From positions 248,001-312,000 of the forward strand of contig JADNRV010000029.1 in the NCBI GenBank assembly GCA_015499995.1: a stretch of DNA of 64,000 bases, in the 5' to 3' direction. Below the pieces are notes generated by a model that saw only the letters and a program-made list of their open reading frames with translations, was not told the origin of the DNA and ran no database searches. Shown here piece after piece: positions 21,154 to 33,073 of the stretch (positions within the stretch are counted from its first letter, which is position 1; each line of letters begins with the position of its first letter). Origin of the DNA: Flammula alnicola (taxonomy: Eukaryota; Basidiomycota; Agaricomycetes; Agaricales; Strophariaceae). The position numbers were made by a program, and so were the translations under genes.

Positions 21154-22730
21154 CTACGCCCCCCGGCCGCGTCCGCGGCCACGAAATCCATGTCCTCGCC
21201 CTCGCCCAGGGATCCCTCGACCACTAGATGGGGCATGGCTGTTGTAGCCTCCTCTGGCTTCAGCGTTGCGGCTCAGTTCGTCGGGCTTCGTGTGCCAGCC
21301 AGTAATGTCGTAGCAGGGGCACAAACCTGTAGGATGGTCAATGCCACGGCACTGCGAGCAGTTGAAGATTGGTTGGGGGGTCCCACGGCCCCGGAGGGAT
21401 ATATACTTGACTGCACGGACGGCGGAGACCCAGGCCTGGAATCCCCCATAATCACTAGTGGGAGAGCGCATATAAATGTTGTATAGGATGACTGTGGTCC
21501 CTTCGAACTTGGCCTCGAGTTTACGTGCCTCGACGGTTTCAGCGACGGCAGCGAGGACATCTGTCGAGGAGTAGTCGCTAGGATAACGGTCTTTGTGGGC
21601 GGAGACGGCAGCATGGACAGCAGGATCCTTCTGGATGGCGCGAGAGACGACAGTGGCTATACCATCAAGGGCATAGTCTCCATCATGAGAAGAGAAGCCT
21701 CGGAGAGTCATGACAAACGAGGATAGGAAGGGGGTGCCCGGAAAGACAAAAAGGGTGAGGGTGGGCGTACTCCAGCAGGCCCTCTGGACAAGGACTTCTA
21801 TCTGGTCTTGGCTGAGGTCGGTGATCAGGTAGGGATGGATAGGCTTGCGGTCCTGGCGGCTCGCCTTCTTGGTGCCAGGAGAGCTAACTATGACGCCTTT
21901 GCAGTCGAAGAGCTGCTTGATAAAGTCCTTGATTTTTTGGACTTTGGCTGTCTTGTCAGCTTCGAAGGGGTCAAAAGCGAGGTACGCAAGGCAGTAGTCA
22001 TAGTCGTCGAGTTCATTCCATAGTTCGAGGCTCTCGTCATCGACATTCCGTCGTAGGTCTTCGGAGGTGAGGCCATAGATGGGGTCGAAGCCCCCGATGG
22101 GGGTGGGTACTAGCTTGAGGCTCGCGGGGGGCTCGAATTCCGCGGGCCTGGTGCTGTTCCACTTGGCGGCATGGCGGCGCGCCCTCGCCTCACGCCTCTC
22201 GTACTCCGTCAGTTCGTCAGGTTCAGCGTCGCCAACGGACTCATTTGGGGTGGTGTGGGTGTCGTCGGGCTCTTCCTGGATGTCGGGGGCGTTATCACCA
22301 AAATCGGCAGCAGGGAGGTTGCGTGGCATGGGGTAGGGCTGTCTGTGACGTGTGGAGTTGAGTACTGGGCCTGTGTCGTGGGTGGCTGCACCGACGGTGG
22401 TCCTACGGCCTGGTCTGCCTTCCTCATTGGGGTGCCAATGGGGGATCGGCCGTCGTCGACCACACCCCTAGAACGCTTCTTGCCCTTTCTCGTGGGGGTT
22501 TTCGGGTTCTTCTGGAAGTTAAGGCCAGGGGGGATGCCGTTCATAGACGTTGCAGTCCCGTTAGGGTTTATGGATGTCGCAGGAGGAGGAGGGATGGGGG
22601 CAGGGGGCCAAGCGCGGGCCGCGTCGACCATGACCTGGTCAGGTCCGTCGAAGCCATGCGGGGCACGGGGTGTGGCCTGGGGGGTGCTGGCGGGTTCAAG
22701 GATGGTAGCGTTTGGGGCGGGGGACGTCAT
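21154..22730 (-). CDS. LINE ORF1 (gag-like, CCHC zinc knuckle, RG-rich tail), one frameshift
   Basis: The start at 22730 (MTSPAPNATILEPASTP) leads into a Pro/Thr-rich, basic segment with KGKKRSR. At about 22336-22338 (GGG on plus strand) the frame changes; one extra base there would join VTDSP to YPMPRNLPAADFGD. The rest is a globular region (GFDPIYGLTSEDLRR, YLAFDPFEADKTAKV), then a classic CX2CX4HX4C knuckle (CSQCRGIDHPTGLC), and an arginine-glycine tail (GRGRGHGFRGRGRGRG) to the stop at 21154. It would bind element RNA and form the ribonucleoprotein. Total about 525 residues if the frame is intact. The break may be a sequencing error, since the same type of one-base loss recurs across the window. 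Confidence 0.85.
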
Positions 22731-24964
22731 GGGTGAATGGTGTAGGTTTCAATATGGCTGGGCTAGCACTGGGGGAATACCCTCCGATGTTCGTTCGTAA
22801 CATTTATCGAGCGGTCTTGCACCCGAACGTAGGGCTATGGCGGATGCAGTGTACATATCCCTTGGCCCAGGGAGATGTGGCCATGATCCTAGATCCTCCG
22901 TGCACAATACTGGCTAGGGTCTGGCTAGGTGTGGGTCTAGGTTTAGGGCAGTATGAGTGGGGCACATACCGAGTTTGACGTAGGCCCGGGGGTTCTCGCG
23001 ACAGTCGCGCATCCCCATCCTCCTCTAATGTTCCCCAGGGGGGGCTTCGTTTGTGTGCGTTCGGCTTCGTCGGGGCGTGGAGGACATATTTCCGGTCGCG
23101 CTCGGAGATCGGGTTCCCAGTGTCGTTGCGTGGCGTGTGGGTGCGCGTGGCCTCGCCGTGCTTCCCATCGTTGTGTCTGGCATCCTCGAGGTGTGCGGTT
23201 CGGGTGTTTCCGTTACATGTTGTCAGCATTTAGGGGTGGGGGGTACAATTCAGGGGGTAAGGGGAAGGGACAGTCTGGCGGGTGTGTAGGAAAGTCGACC
23301 AGCAACAGAGGGGTTACGGAGTTCCTCGCCATGCGTGGGAGGTCTAGTGTTAGGAGCTGACGTGGCATTTGCACTGCCACCGTGACTCGTCACGATGAGA
23401 CAGGATTAGACCTCTCCTGTTACGTGTGGCACGTGATGGGTCAGCGCGTGTTCTGGTGGTCAACAAGGCCAAGTCTGTTAGTTTCCAGTGCTGGGTTTCT
23501 CTCATGGTCACGTAAGAATATGCAGGAGGCGTGAGGTTTCATTCGCCGTTAGCCTTGGGGGGCATATGTGGGTCTGGGATTGTCTCAGGGGCTTCTTTTT
23601 AATATTATGGTAGTTATCGAACATAGTTTTAGAGTTGTCGTGTGGATAACTTGGCCCGCTGGTTGGGTTGGGGGTTCGAATCAGAAATTCAGGGTGGAGG
23701 TTTGGCAGATGGCTTATTTAAATTTCCCAGCTAATTCAGGGTCATGCAGTTTAAAGAGAGGGAAGCTGGACGGGTTTCCTAGTAATTTACTATTGTGTTC
23801 CCTTTCAAAAGGACTACCGCTCTTTCCTACACGTTCGCTAAAATCCACCACTCTCCTTCGTATAGCTATGGGAGAGTTTATCGATGTATTTGTGACTACC
23901 TCTCTGTGTCAGCGGGACAGCAAGGGGATTCCAGTTCGGGAGATATTCAAGATGTCGGAGCAGGCCTCTAGGGGCCTTCGTACGGGGAGGAGGGTCGTAA
24001 TCTTGGAAAAGAGGAGGAAGGGGGTGGTCTCGGTGTTGCGAGAGGGGGTGTTAGGGGGTGTTGTGCGGTGGGAGCATCGCTGGTTGGAGTATAGCCTCAT
24101 TTTGGACCAGTCTGGAGGGCCGGCGGTTTCAGTGACCCTTCTGGTTCCGGTTGCCTGGGTCAATCTTGGTCCATACGAATGGATCATACATGCGTATAGG
24201 CGTCGTTATCTTCCAGATACTATTCCAGGGCCCTTTACGGCACGTAAGCGGTCTTAAATGGTACGTGGTTTATCCTAGTTTGGTTCAAGCACGGTCCTCA
24301 GCGGGTCGCCCAGGTGTCTTTATGGTATCTCCGTGGTCAGGGAATCAGGGTGTTTACAGAGAGGTTGGAGGGGGGATAAGGTTATGGATGTTATTTGGCA
24401 GGGAGTGTGGTGTGGTGTATTAACAGGGTTTCCATAATGTAGTCGTTCTCATAGGGCAGCGACTGTTGGGGGTTCTGGCTCTTTTGTACCACTTGCATAG
24501 CGTGGACATGGGTTTTTTGTCTATAATTGAGGACTGTTCGACATATAGGGTCTCTTGTAGGGGTTATGCTTCCGGTCATAGGAGGGACAGCCTATGTCTA
24601 TTCTGGTTACTTTGTAAGCGTATAGGTTATTCTTGGGTCTGGGCACACGCGTGCGTGATCGACCTAATTTTCATTTATCGGCCGTAAATCAGCCGGGTCA
24701 CGTGGCTTTACTCGGCGACACGTATCCACCTTGTTCATATACGTTACGGGTGTCTTAGGGGCTCTGTAACCCTCTACTAGCCTAAGGCGGCATGGGTGGT
24801 GTCCCCAGAGTCGCTGGTATCGCCTGAACTTAGTGCGAAGGGGAAATAGGGCTTTTTTGCCACCATTTCTGTTCGTAGGGGCACATTTTAGTTCAGCCTG
24901 TCCCGGTTCTGGTCGTGGGAAACGTCCGAGAACATGGTGGTACGGGATCAAGGGGCTCGATATC
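22731..24964 (-). other. LINE 5' leader
   Basis: 2.2 kb upstream of ORF1 up to the target-site copy. Frames on both strands (for example 22804-23229 minus and 23568-24257 plus) are of biased composition with no recognisable domain. It presumably holds the internal promoter. Confidence 0.6.
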
Positions 24965-24981
24965 GGCGAGATCAAATCTTT
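24965..24981. repeat. Target-site duplication of LINE, right copy
   Basis: Second copy of GGCGAGATCAAATCTTT. The MFS 2 reading frame continues directly from it (GEIKSLSLG). Confidence 0.93.
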
Positions 24982-26969
24982 GTCTCTTGGAGCTGGATCA
25001 GAAAAGGTGCCCATTGCGGTAGCCGTAGGCGAAGATGTTCCCACCGAGCGTACTCCTGAGCAGAAAGCTGTATCGCGAGTGCAGTTTGCGGCGCTCTGTT
25101 GGACCTTGACGCTTGGTGGATGGAATGATGGGTCGACTGGCGCGCTGTTGCCCCGAATCCAGAAAGTCTACAACGTCAGTCGCTCGAATTCATCCTCCGT
25201 TGACGCTAGCTAATGAGCTAGTTTACCAGGTCGAATTTATTATCCTCTCCCTTATTTTTGTGTTCGCGTGTGCGGTATGTATTCCGATTTATTACGCAGA
25301 CTCTTTTTGGCTGTGGATCCAAATTGTTGATGAAGTTGGCTAAGTGCTCGCCCTGTCTGCCATTTAGGGATTTATGGCGGGATCAGTCTTTAACATGTAT
25401 TTGACGCCCCGACTGGGCTTCGGGAAAGTAAGTAGTATAGACAGCGAGCAAGAATATTGACGAATTATATATTTCTAGACGCTCGTTCTAGGTTCCGTCT
25501 GTCAACTTGCGGCCTATTGCATACAAAGTTCCGCCCCTCCTTTCCCAGTCTTTGTAATGGGATACGCCATTAGCGGGATAGGACTCTCTCTTCAAGTGCG
25601 CCTTGTATTTTGTCTGCCATATAACTTTTCTCATCGTGTCTGATGGATTTACTTAGGACGCACAAGCGAATGGATTTGTCGCCAGTTTGAAATACGATGC
25701 AACATCTAAGATGGGGATAATCCACTCTGCATATGGTATGCCGGCTATGATGCTACTAGCAGGTCCTACCCGACTATTGACCGGCGTCCTATATCAGGTT
25801 TCGGGCTACTAATAGCACCTTTTGTCTCGACCCAATTCGCTCAGCTCCCTCGATGGTCCTTCCATTTCCTCGTATCTCTCGGCCTGAGTCTTTCAAACAC
25901 CGCCGTCCAGATATCTATTTTCAAATTCAAGTCACTTGATGGTAAATGTCCTTGCACTTGTTCATTTTTGGTTCCATCACTCTATTCTTGCAGGCTCATT
26001 CTCACCTACCTAGCTTGTCTCGAACAAGGCGGTGAACCTGCACCGGAGAAGGCCCCGGATGGTGAAGGAAGTCTTTTCCGACAGGTCATGAGAAATTGGA
26101 CCATCCATCTCTTCGCCTTCTTCATTGTGGTACATCTTGGAGTGGGAGTCACGATTGGAGGTAAGCTTAGTCTTTGTAGTTTCCTGTCCACCCGGCTTCC
26201 AATTGAAAAAAATAAAAAATAAAAAATAGGGTGGATCGTAACCTACATTATTGACGTACGCGGCGGCGACGCGTCTTCAGGATATATCTCAGCTGGTGTT
26301 TCTGGAGGTTGGTGATTCTTGCCTTATTTCGAATCATTTGATGTCTAATCCCCCCTCCGCAATAGGTGTCATGATAGGGCGACTTGGTCTCCTGTGGGTC
26401 AATAAGAAGGTGCTTTATTTTTCAATGAGTTGTCAGCGAAAGAGCGGACCACAGCCGCTGATAATCATTCCAAAAGGTCGGGGAACGAAATGCAATATTC
26501 CTGTATTCTTTAATTTGCATCAAGTGCGAACATATTTATACCTTACTTCATCCCATACTGTCGGATTGGGCGCTGAGATATTCATTTCACAGCCTTGAAA
26601 TTGTCGTTTGGCTAGTACCATCTCTCATCGGAAACGCAGTAGCCGTATGCTTCGTCGGTTTCTTCCTAGGTCCTATGTACCCCATCGCGATAAACCAAGC
26701 TACACGTATCCTTCCGGGATGGATCCTTACCGGCGCCGTCGGTTGGATAGCTGGATTTGGGCAAACGGGAAGTGCCCTTGTACCCTTCATGACTGGAGCT
26801 ATTGCATCGAAGGACGGACTGAAAATCATGCCACCACTGTGGGCATCATCCTCAACTCAATTCATAGTATTTAGCTAATATGTCTGATAGATTGGTGGGT
26901 ATGACATCCTTGATGATGCTCATATGGGCGTTCGTACCAAACAAGCCTCGTAACACAGCCAATACCTGA

Positions 26970-28005
26970 GGTTGTTCACTGTTCTATAAGGCGGGCCCAG
27001 TATTTGTGACATGTGTTCCGATGTACTATGATCGACTTTGAACCGTCAGGCAGCAGGTCTAGGGAGTGTTGAACGTTGCCCTTTGTACAGCTCCATAGTT
27101 GGATTGGTTATGTAGTAGATTGAAGGAAAGTCAACCAATACCTCTCAAGCTTCATCGCTCGAGAAATGAGCGGAGCAAACTTAGAAGCCCAAATTTATTG
27201 AAATCACTCAAAACATTGAAACAAGTATGAGGAATACATGACGTTAAATTCTATGAAATACAAGACATTTGCCGAGCCCAAGGAAACTACATGATGCGGC
27301 AATATACATGAGGGCTATCAATGAATCCACGAACAGAAGAAAAAAGTGGCAGAGGTAGTATAAGGATCAAGCAAAGATGAGACTTTGAAACATACAGAGA
27401 TATAATCGGGGTTGGAGGAGAAATAAAAATAGAAACGGAGAATATCAAACAAGATAGACTGGGCAAGAGGCGTACGGCAGGAGGGAAGAGAGGGCAGGCT
27501 GACGGAAAGAGCGAGTTCTTCTGATTGTGTGGTTCCACGAGGCGACAGCAGCAAGAGGACAGGTTTTGCGGTTTGGGATAGGACGAATGATGGATTTGAA
27601 CTTGATGAGCGTGTTCAGGCCTCGTCTTCGACGCGTGAATAGAGGCGGCAGGCTCGTCAGTACCACCGCCTCCATCCACGCAATCGAAACACTGCACTTC
27701 CAAAGCGAGGCAAGGATGCTCGTCAGCATCCGAACCCCGCAATGAAAGTGCAATGCGATGAAGTTATTATCTCGTCAGATAATACCTCCACCAGACGAGA
27801 AGGAACATCGAGAGACTCGTCAGTCTTTCGACGTCCCAGTACCTGACAACAAGACCACGTCTAGATTGACTTTGGCAAAAGAACGCCATAGACCATCCTT
27901 CGTCGTATCCTCGAGCAGACACGATTGAAACCAAAGCCGCATACCAGTCCAGAAAATGCGAGCGCAGATAGAATGAACCAGGAAAGAAGAACCGCTCTTC
28001 AACGT
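26970..28005. other. Intergenic, MFS 2 to membrane-protein gene
   Basis: Convergent 3' flanks. Minus-strand frames at 27287-27753 lie downstream of the membrane-protein gene stop and have no supporting features; most of this is probably UTR. Confidence 0.45.
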
Positions 28006-30432
28006 TTAAGCCGCCAGTGCCCAGTTGGGCTCCTCGCTCGTGTGACCATTGTTGCGACCGGCGCGAGTATGGTTGCGACGTCCACGGCGACGACGGTGAC
28101 GTTCTCCACCACCGACAACAGGGATGCTGTAAACCTCAACCTCTTCAGAGAACGAGACCCGAGAAGTTTCTCCAGGAACAAAGGGAGCAGCTGCTGCATT
28201 CAGGGAAGGGAAACTAGGCGCATTCAGGGAAGTAGGCAGAGACACACACGACTAAAAGCAGATAGTAATATGTCAGCCTCCGCTTTCCTGGTGAAAGTAC
28301 AAAAAAGGCATACATGAAGAGCATCGGCGACCTGAGCCTCCTTGACTGGGCCCGAAGGAACAGCAGGAAAAGAAACGGAGCACTGTAGACCATATGATAA
28401 ATATTGGGACTTCTGTCAAGGAATAAAAGAAAAACATACTTGAACAGCGAAGGCAGCAGCCATTTCATCGACTGCATCGTCTTCGATAGGCACCTCCTGG
28501 CAGGCCTCGACTTTAACAACCTCCTTAGAGGTTTCTGAGGCGGATACGAGTGGTTCGACGGCAGGCATCAAGTCCTCAGACAAGAACTTAATGGGGGCAC
28601 CATTCTTGCAAGTGCAGTAGTTGAAGGGTTTAGATTCTCCAGTGAAAGAATTGCCAATGATCTCATCGTCAAGAATGACCGTAACGATGCGGGGTACAGG
28701 TGTTGGGTACTAGGAGATGCGTTAGGACGACGGAGTGCAAACAAAGTAAAAGCGACAGCTTACCTGGGATGTTTCGAGCACATCTCCTGAACATGAGACA
28801 GTGCCGCCAGCAAGGCGCGTGATGAGACGACTAAGGTAAGCCAGAACGCCCAGGAGGATGAAGAGGAGAATGCTTTTGACGAAAGTTATTTGGTCCCGAA
28901 GATACTTGAGCATGCTTTTGACCCAAGTTTTAGTCTGGTCCCAACGAGGCTCGAGCATGCGTTTGACAGGAGTCATTATCTGGCTCCAACTAGGCTCGAG
29001 CGGGCTTGTGTTCTCGCTCTCTGGGGACGACCGAGAGCCCGATGAGAGAATGGAATACAGCGGATCATTGAGCGGAATATCGAAATGAAGCTCGGTATAT
29101 TCGTTGTCGTCGTCGTCATCGTAGGGAGTAGATTCGAAGTCCAAGTCGAGTTCATGGGCAGGGTCAAGGGGTCCAGCAGCGAATACCAGTGGGCTGAGGC
29201 GAGTCGTGGACTCTCTGGGAAAATTGAGGGCGTCTGGCAAAACGAGCGCATTGATATCCTCTGAAATACCGCCATCTTCCGAAGGAATAGACGAGACGGG
29301 ATGACGGGCGCCCGTGTTCCAGAATTGAGCAGCTGCGACCGCGACAGAGGATGCAGCAGCGAAAAGGCCAACGTCGCTGGTGGATGTAGAAGCCAAAACG
29401 TCGCGGCTGACTGGAACTTTTGCGTTTTCAGTCATGTTTCCAGACAAGGGAGCGGTCGTATGAGCTACTAAGCCATGTTTGATTTCCATATGATTAGCGA
29501 GCTCGTTGTCTGATGGTTTGATAATGGTGCGGCGTTTGGAAAACTTGCTGAGGGCGGCAAGCACAGCGAGGGCAACGATGACGGCTTTCCAATCGAGGAG
29601 TTGGCGAGGGCTGCCGTTATGGTCGCCATCCATTGCGGACGTGGTATGCGAAGGGGGAGGAGGGGGAGGAGGAGAACCCCCGGCGTCGCCCTTGTGGTCG
29701 AGTGAACCGTTGAAAGGTGTTTCTAAAGGAATAGAAGTTAGATTAAACGATACGTGAATGCTGAGGAGAACATACCCGACTCATTGTTGACGTTAGATGG
29801 GTCACCTGGGGCATCCCCAGGAGGGGGAGGAGAGGAATTACCACCTGGATTTATTAAACGCGTTGTCAGACTAAAGAAAAGAGATGAATATTGTTCGACT
29901 GACCTATCCCATTTTCTGGAATATCGCCCGGAGCAGAACCATTTTCGGCATCGCCAGATGACGATGAGCCCTCCGAAGATCCGCCTTGGCCAGAGTCGCC
30001 GAGAACGAGAGCTGCTCCCGCAACACTCAAGGAGGCGCACAGCGCTGCTGCGTATGAAGCGTTGTTGGTGTTCATTCCGGACTGAGAGGCCTTTGTCGCA
30101 GTTGGCTTTAAATTCATGCTGACGGTACGAGTTGGGGAAGTGAAAGCAACCTTGGCGGGCTTGCGGTGAACTACCTGAGGTGCAAGGAGGTTATAGGCAA
30201 TGCTCTTGATGGACGGCGCGAAGGCAGCGAGTCCGGCGGTGCTGGCGATGAAGGCAGTATTTGACATACGATCATCGCCGATAGGTCCCTTCGCAGCGGG
30301 GCCAAAGGCGAGGAGGCCAGTGGTAAAGGCGACCTTGAGGACAGAGCTGGACGTGCCAAAGCCGACAAAGGAAGTCCCACGGCGGGCCCCGCGACGGCGG
30401 GTACTACGGCGGCGACTCTGTGGAAACAGCAT
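28006..30432 (-). CDS. Hypothetical multi-pass membrane protein
   Basis: I do not recognise the family. Start at 30432 gives an Arg-rich N-terminus (MLFPQSRRRSTRRRGARRG). At least seven exons follow: 30432 to about 29900, two short Pro/Gly/Ser-rich exons (GGNSSPPPPGDAPGDP; then NGSLDHKGDAGGSPPPP), a long exon to about 28760, one reading YPTPVPRIVTVILDDEIIG, one reading CSVSFPAVPSGPVKEAQV, and a last exon ending EEPNWALAA at 28006. Hydrophobic stretches: NASYAAALCASLSVAGAALV, WKAVIVALAVLAALSKF and ILLFILLGVLAYLSRLI. An acidic linker (TPYDDDDDNEYTEL) precedes the third, and the C-terminus is basic (RHRRRRGRRNH). No enzyme motif is visible. Splice joins are inferred from GT-AG sites and frame. 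Confidence 0.65.
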
Positions 30433-31403
30433 CTGCGGTTGTGTGGTTGTTATGATTGGGCGAGATGATGGTTGTATGCAGGAAAGAAGAAACGAGGTCG
30501 AGCAGCGACTTTATACCTCCAGCACCGCAGATTTGTTGTGGCAGATTTGTTCACAAGTCGCGTCGACGCGTCTTGGGACACGACTCACATGTGATGAGGG
30601 CGGATATGATCGCCTTTCAACAAAAAAAATCGACCAGGACTCCATCGTGCCAGTGAGTTAGAGAGATCGAGCAAGTGGAACAAGGCCAGTAAAATATGGA
30701 GAAAAATGGGAGGTAGTGGATTTACTGCAGTTTTCTCTAGTCAAGGATATTTCTCCAACAAGAGAATTTAAATGCATGTCGCTTTCGAGCCAGCATTGCC
30801 CCTCCCCATGAAAGTTGCGTCGAAACAGCGTCGAACATTCAAATTGAAACGCTGACAGTGACACTGTGACAGTGATACTAATTTCTAAATAGTCATTTTC
30901 ATTAATCACGTGCGGTTGAACTTGTCGGTCCGTGGACCGATCACGATCACGACTCAACTGATAAGATCAAAATTAACCGATTCAATGCAACCTGTCACCT
31001 TCTGCAGTCCTGCTTACTTCCAACTGTCATTGATTCATCCTCAGTTGTTTTCCTTCTGGCTTCTGAACGGCGAATTCCTTGTTATTTTTTTTCTCACAAT
31101 GGATGAGCTTATCCCTACTGCTGGTCGAACGAATGTTCTCAAGGACGAGAATTAGTTAAAACTTAAACCATCTTGTGTCTTCTGGTGCTTGTCCAAGGTA
31201 TGCCGATTTTTCCGGGCATACACGAAGACTTGTGGCTCTGTATCATCCATTTGGGAGGGCGAAATCACGCATGTGATCCGCTTGCACTGCAATACTAAGT
31301 AGATGCTTACCCGGAGGTTTTGTTATCGTCGAAAACTTGCTCCCGTGATGTACACATACTTACGGAATTAGGACGAACCTTTCCGCCATGCAGAGCCTAA
31401 TTT
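30433..31403. other. Promoter/intergenic region with CACGTG and a palindrome
   Basis: This holds an E-box-like CACGTG (30907-30912) and CGGTCCGTGGACCG (30926-30939), followed by TCACGATCACGAC. A near match of the trio occurs at 45819-45870. No gene seen. Confidence 0.45.
30926..30939. promoter_or_regulatory. Palindromic element CGGTCCGTGGACCG
   Basis: A 14-bp near-perfect palindrome, identical to 45819-45832, each close to CACGTG and TCACGATC. It could be a binding site or a transposon remnant. Confidence 0.35.
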
Positions 31404-31417
31404 CCGATGTTTTGGTT
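31404..31417. repeat. Target-site duplication of ORF1-only retroposon, left copy
   Basis: CCGATGTTTTGGTT, followed by the T tract of the element's A-tail; repeated exactly at 33074-33087. Confidence 0.88.
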
Positions 31418-33073
31418 TTTTTTTTGTATCCCATTTATTGTCCTTCAAGGCGAGGCCTTACGTAGGACATTACATGCGTGTACACTACTCCTAGAGGCAG
31501 TCCATGCCTACACCGTCCTATCTCCCAGCCAATTCTCCCAGAGGACTGACCCATGGGACCGTACGGGGTGAAGTGTAACTGGAGTTCATCGAGTAAAATT
31601 TCCTAATGTTGGGGTTTGCTATTGCGTGCCCGGCCAAAAAAGGCAGGCGAAATGAGCTTGACGTGTCACGGGTATGATGAGGCTGATAAGTGCAGAGTTA
31701 CTGATATGAATATTAAATGGGGAGTGAAGGAAAATCAAGTTGTCAGATCGAAGCGGGCAGAGAGATAAGAGATTAAGGGCTGGTGGGCCGGGAGGGTGGA
31801 GGAGGGTGCTTTTTCCGACGGCGGTACTCCGAGACACGGCAGTGCGTTCCAAAAAGGAAGACGCCGTTGCGCTTGAGGTGTTGGCATATTCTTGAGTCTT
31901 CCAGCATGATCTTTACTGACATATGCTCCCTCTCATCCATCTCCTCGATGCGACATAACAGCCGGAGGTCCTTGATATCCTGTCCTGCCAACCCAGCCTC
32001 CCCCTCCAGTGCGTCCCACAAGTCATTCCCCCCCCCTTCTTCTCCCTTAAAGGCAGCCGCGAGAGGCATGGCCGGTATGTCATGTACAACAATACCGTAC
32101 CATGGGACATCAAGCTCGACGTTTAAATCGGCATTGAGCGGTGGCGAGAAATCTGGTATGGCAGCGGTGGCGGCACGTCTGATAGGCATGAAACCTGAAG
32201 GTAGGTTCTCAAGGAGTTGCGAAGCTTTGTATGGTGCCTTTGTGTGAATTACGATGCTGCCAGCTTTCGTCACGTTTGCTCCCGAAATGTGCACGTCGTC
32301 AGATGGTAGTTGATTCTTGAGTTGGGTGATAAATTTCTGCAGGGAGGATGATGACTGAGGGACAGGGTGGTCAGGCCACCGCACAATGAGACGATGGGGA
32401 GAATGATGAGTAGCAGGAGAGGAACCAGGGCGAGAACGGGTGTGTGTCAATCGGCCAGCATGTGACGGTTTTGCTGCGTGCGCTACAGTCTGGGTAGCGT
32501 GGCGATCCTTGGTTGCTTGAGCATACGACTTTGAGGTGGTGGTTGGCTTGTTGGTTACTGGAGGTGCTTCGGGAGTAACAATCTTGTTGAGCACGGCAAG
32601 TGCCTCTCGGGAGTGTGCGCTTAATGCGACAGGTGTGGTAGAGTTGGCCTGAATGATGGACAGCGTGGCAAGCACTGAGTCCAAGAGAGACTCCAGGCGT
32701 TCAACTTGACGCGCTGCCACGTCAGTGGACGTGGTAGGCGTAGGCTGTGTGGAGGGTTGGGCCTCGACGTGTATGCTCCCTCTTTGGAGTCTGAACGGTG
32801 TCGGTGAAGGCGGGCTAGCCAGGAAGAGTGCTTCGGCATCGTCTCGAGAGTCTGGTCGATTGCTCGTCCGACCTCGTTTGACCACACGCCTTGTGTGCGG
32901 TGACTTTGTGTGCAGGGTGAGCCGGACCTTTTCTTCGCCCTCCTGAGCCTCAGTGTCAGGTTCCGACGCAGAAGGAGTGGATTCAGCAGGACGAGGGCGC
33001 CGTGAGCCCAGCGCCGGGGGTTCTGAGCCTCCCCGCTGGCGTTGATGGTGGTGGTTCAACCGTGAGAACATTC
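31418..33073 (-). mobile_element. ORF1-only LINE derivative (HAL1-like), 1.65 kb
   Basis: Minus-strand element bounded by a 14-bp target-site duplication. The A-tail appears as about 10 T at 31416-31425. It retains a 3' UTR of about 350 bp (31427-31772) and an intact ORF1 but has no ORF2 at all. Its ORF1 is unrelated to that of the 9.7-kb LINE, so it derives from another family. Because the 5' and 3' parts are both present, loss of ORF2 needs internal deletion or an ORF1-only lineage, not 5' truncation. The insertion sits in the upstream region of the pseudogene at 33231. Confidence 0.82.
31773..33071 (-). CDS. LINE ORF1 (gag-like), intact, without ORF2
   Basis: A 432-codon intronless frame starts two bases inside the element's 5' end. 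The N-terminal third is Ser/Thr/Pro/Arg-rich. A predicted helix (ARQVERLESLLDSVLATLS) could trimerise. The C-terminal half has the layout of fungal LINE ORF1 nucleic-acid-binding domains: HRLIVRWPDHPVPQSSSS, SGANVTKAGSIVIHTKAP, VPWYGIVVHDIPAMPL, and NGVFLFGTHCRVSEYRRRKK near the end. The protein stops after a proline-rich tail and has no zinc knuckle. It would bind RNA; with no endonuclease or reverse transcriptase the element must rely on another LINE. Confidence 0.75.
   Translation of the reverse strand: MFSRLNHHHQRQRGGSEPPALGSRRPRPAESTPSASEPDTEAQEGEEKVRLTLHTKSPHTRRVVKRGRTSNRPDSRDDAEALFLASPPSPTPFRLQRGSIHVEAQPSTQPTPTTSTDVAARQVERLESLLDSVLATLSIIQANSTTPVALSAHSREALAVLNKIVTPEAPPVTNKPTTTSKSYAQATKDRHATQTVAHAAKPSHAGRLTHTRSRPGSSPATHHSPHRLIVRWPDHPVPQSSSSLQKFITQLKNQLPSDDVHISGANVTKAGSIVIHTKAPYKASQLLENLPSGFMPIRRAATAAIPDFSPPLNADLNVELDVPWYGIVVHDIPAMPLAAAFKGEEGGGNDLWDALEGEAGLAGQDIKDLRLLCRIEEMDEREHMSVKIMLEDSRICQHLKRNGVFLFGTHCRVSEYRRRKKHPPPPSRPTSP

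Larger units (their letters stand above)
15226..24964 (-). mobile_element. Full-length non-LTR retrotransposon (LINE), 9.7 kb
   Basis: The element lies on the minus strand. Its 3' A-tail appears as 18 T at 15223-15240, and its 5' end abuts the second target-site copy at 24965. From 5' to 3' it has a 2.2-kb leader, ORF1 (nucleic-acid binding, CCHC knuckle), a 440-bp junction, ORF2 (endonuclease, reverse transcriptase, RNase-H-like remnant, zinc motif), and a 170-bp 3' UTR. It inserted into exon 1 of MFS copy 2 in the opposite orientation. The target duplication is still identical and ORF2 is open, so the insertion should be young. The APE-type endonuclease and C-terminal zinc motif fit the Tad1/I-like groups of fungal LINEs, but I cannot place the clade without a tree. 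Confidence 0.93.
15107..26969 (+). pseudogene. MFS transporter, copy 2, interrupted by a LINE insertion
   Basis: The start at 15107 (MMLETERPGDVE) reads through TNLSNGEIKS and then runs into a poly(T) tract and retrotransposon DNA. The coding frame resumes exactly at the second copy of the target site at 24965, reading GEIKSLSLGAGSEKVP and then TM1 (RVQFAALCWTLTLGGWNDG). The remaining exons look undamaged: TLVLGSVCQLAAYCIQ, PPFPVFVMGYAISGIGLSL, LPRWSFHFLVSLGLSLSN, WIVTYIIDVRGGDASSG, LEIVVWLVPSLIGNAVAV, GPMYPIAINQATRILPGW, and a final exon ending LMMLIWAFVPNKPRNTANT, stop at 26969. Translation from the original ATG would stop within the element at about 15452, before any membrane segment. A shorter product from an internal start after the insertion cannot be excluded. 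Confidence 0.9.

Noticed and set aside
23652..23684. A-box-like and B-box-like motifs (TGGCCCGCTGG, GGTTCGAATCA) suggesting a tRNA gene
   Set aside because: The boxes are only about 10 bp apart, too close for a tRNA or a pol III promoter, and no cloverleaf can be drawn.
23568..24257. 229-codon plus-strand frame
   Set aside because: It lies antisense within the 5' leader of the LINE and shows no domain; probably chance openness of a biased sequence.
27287..27753. Minus-strand frames downstream of the membrane-protein gene
   Set aside because: No link to upstream exons and no domain; more likely 3' flank.
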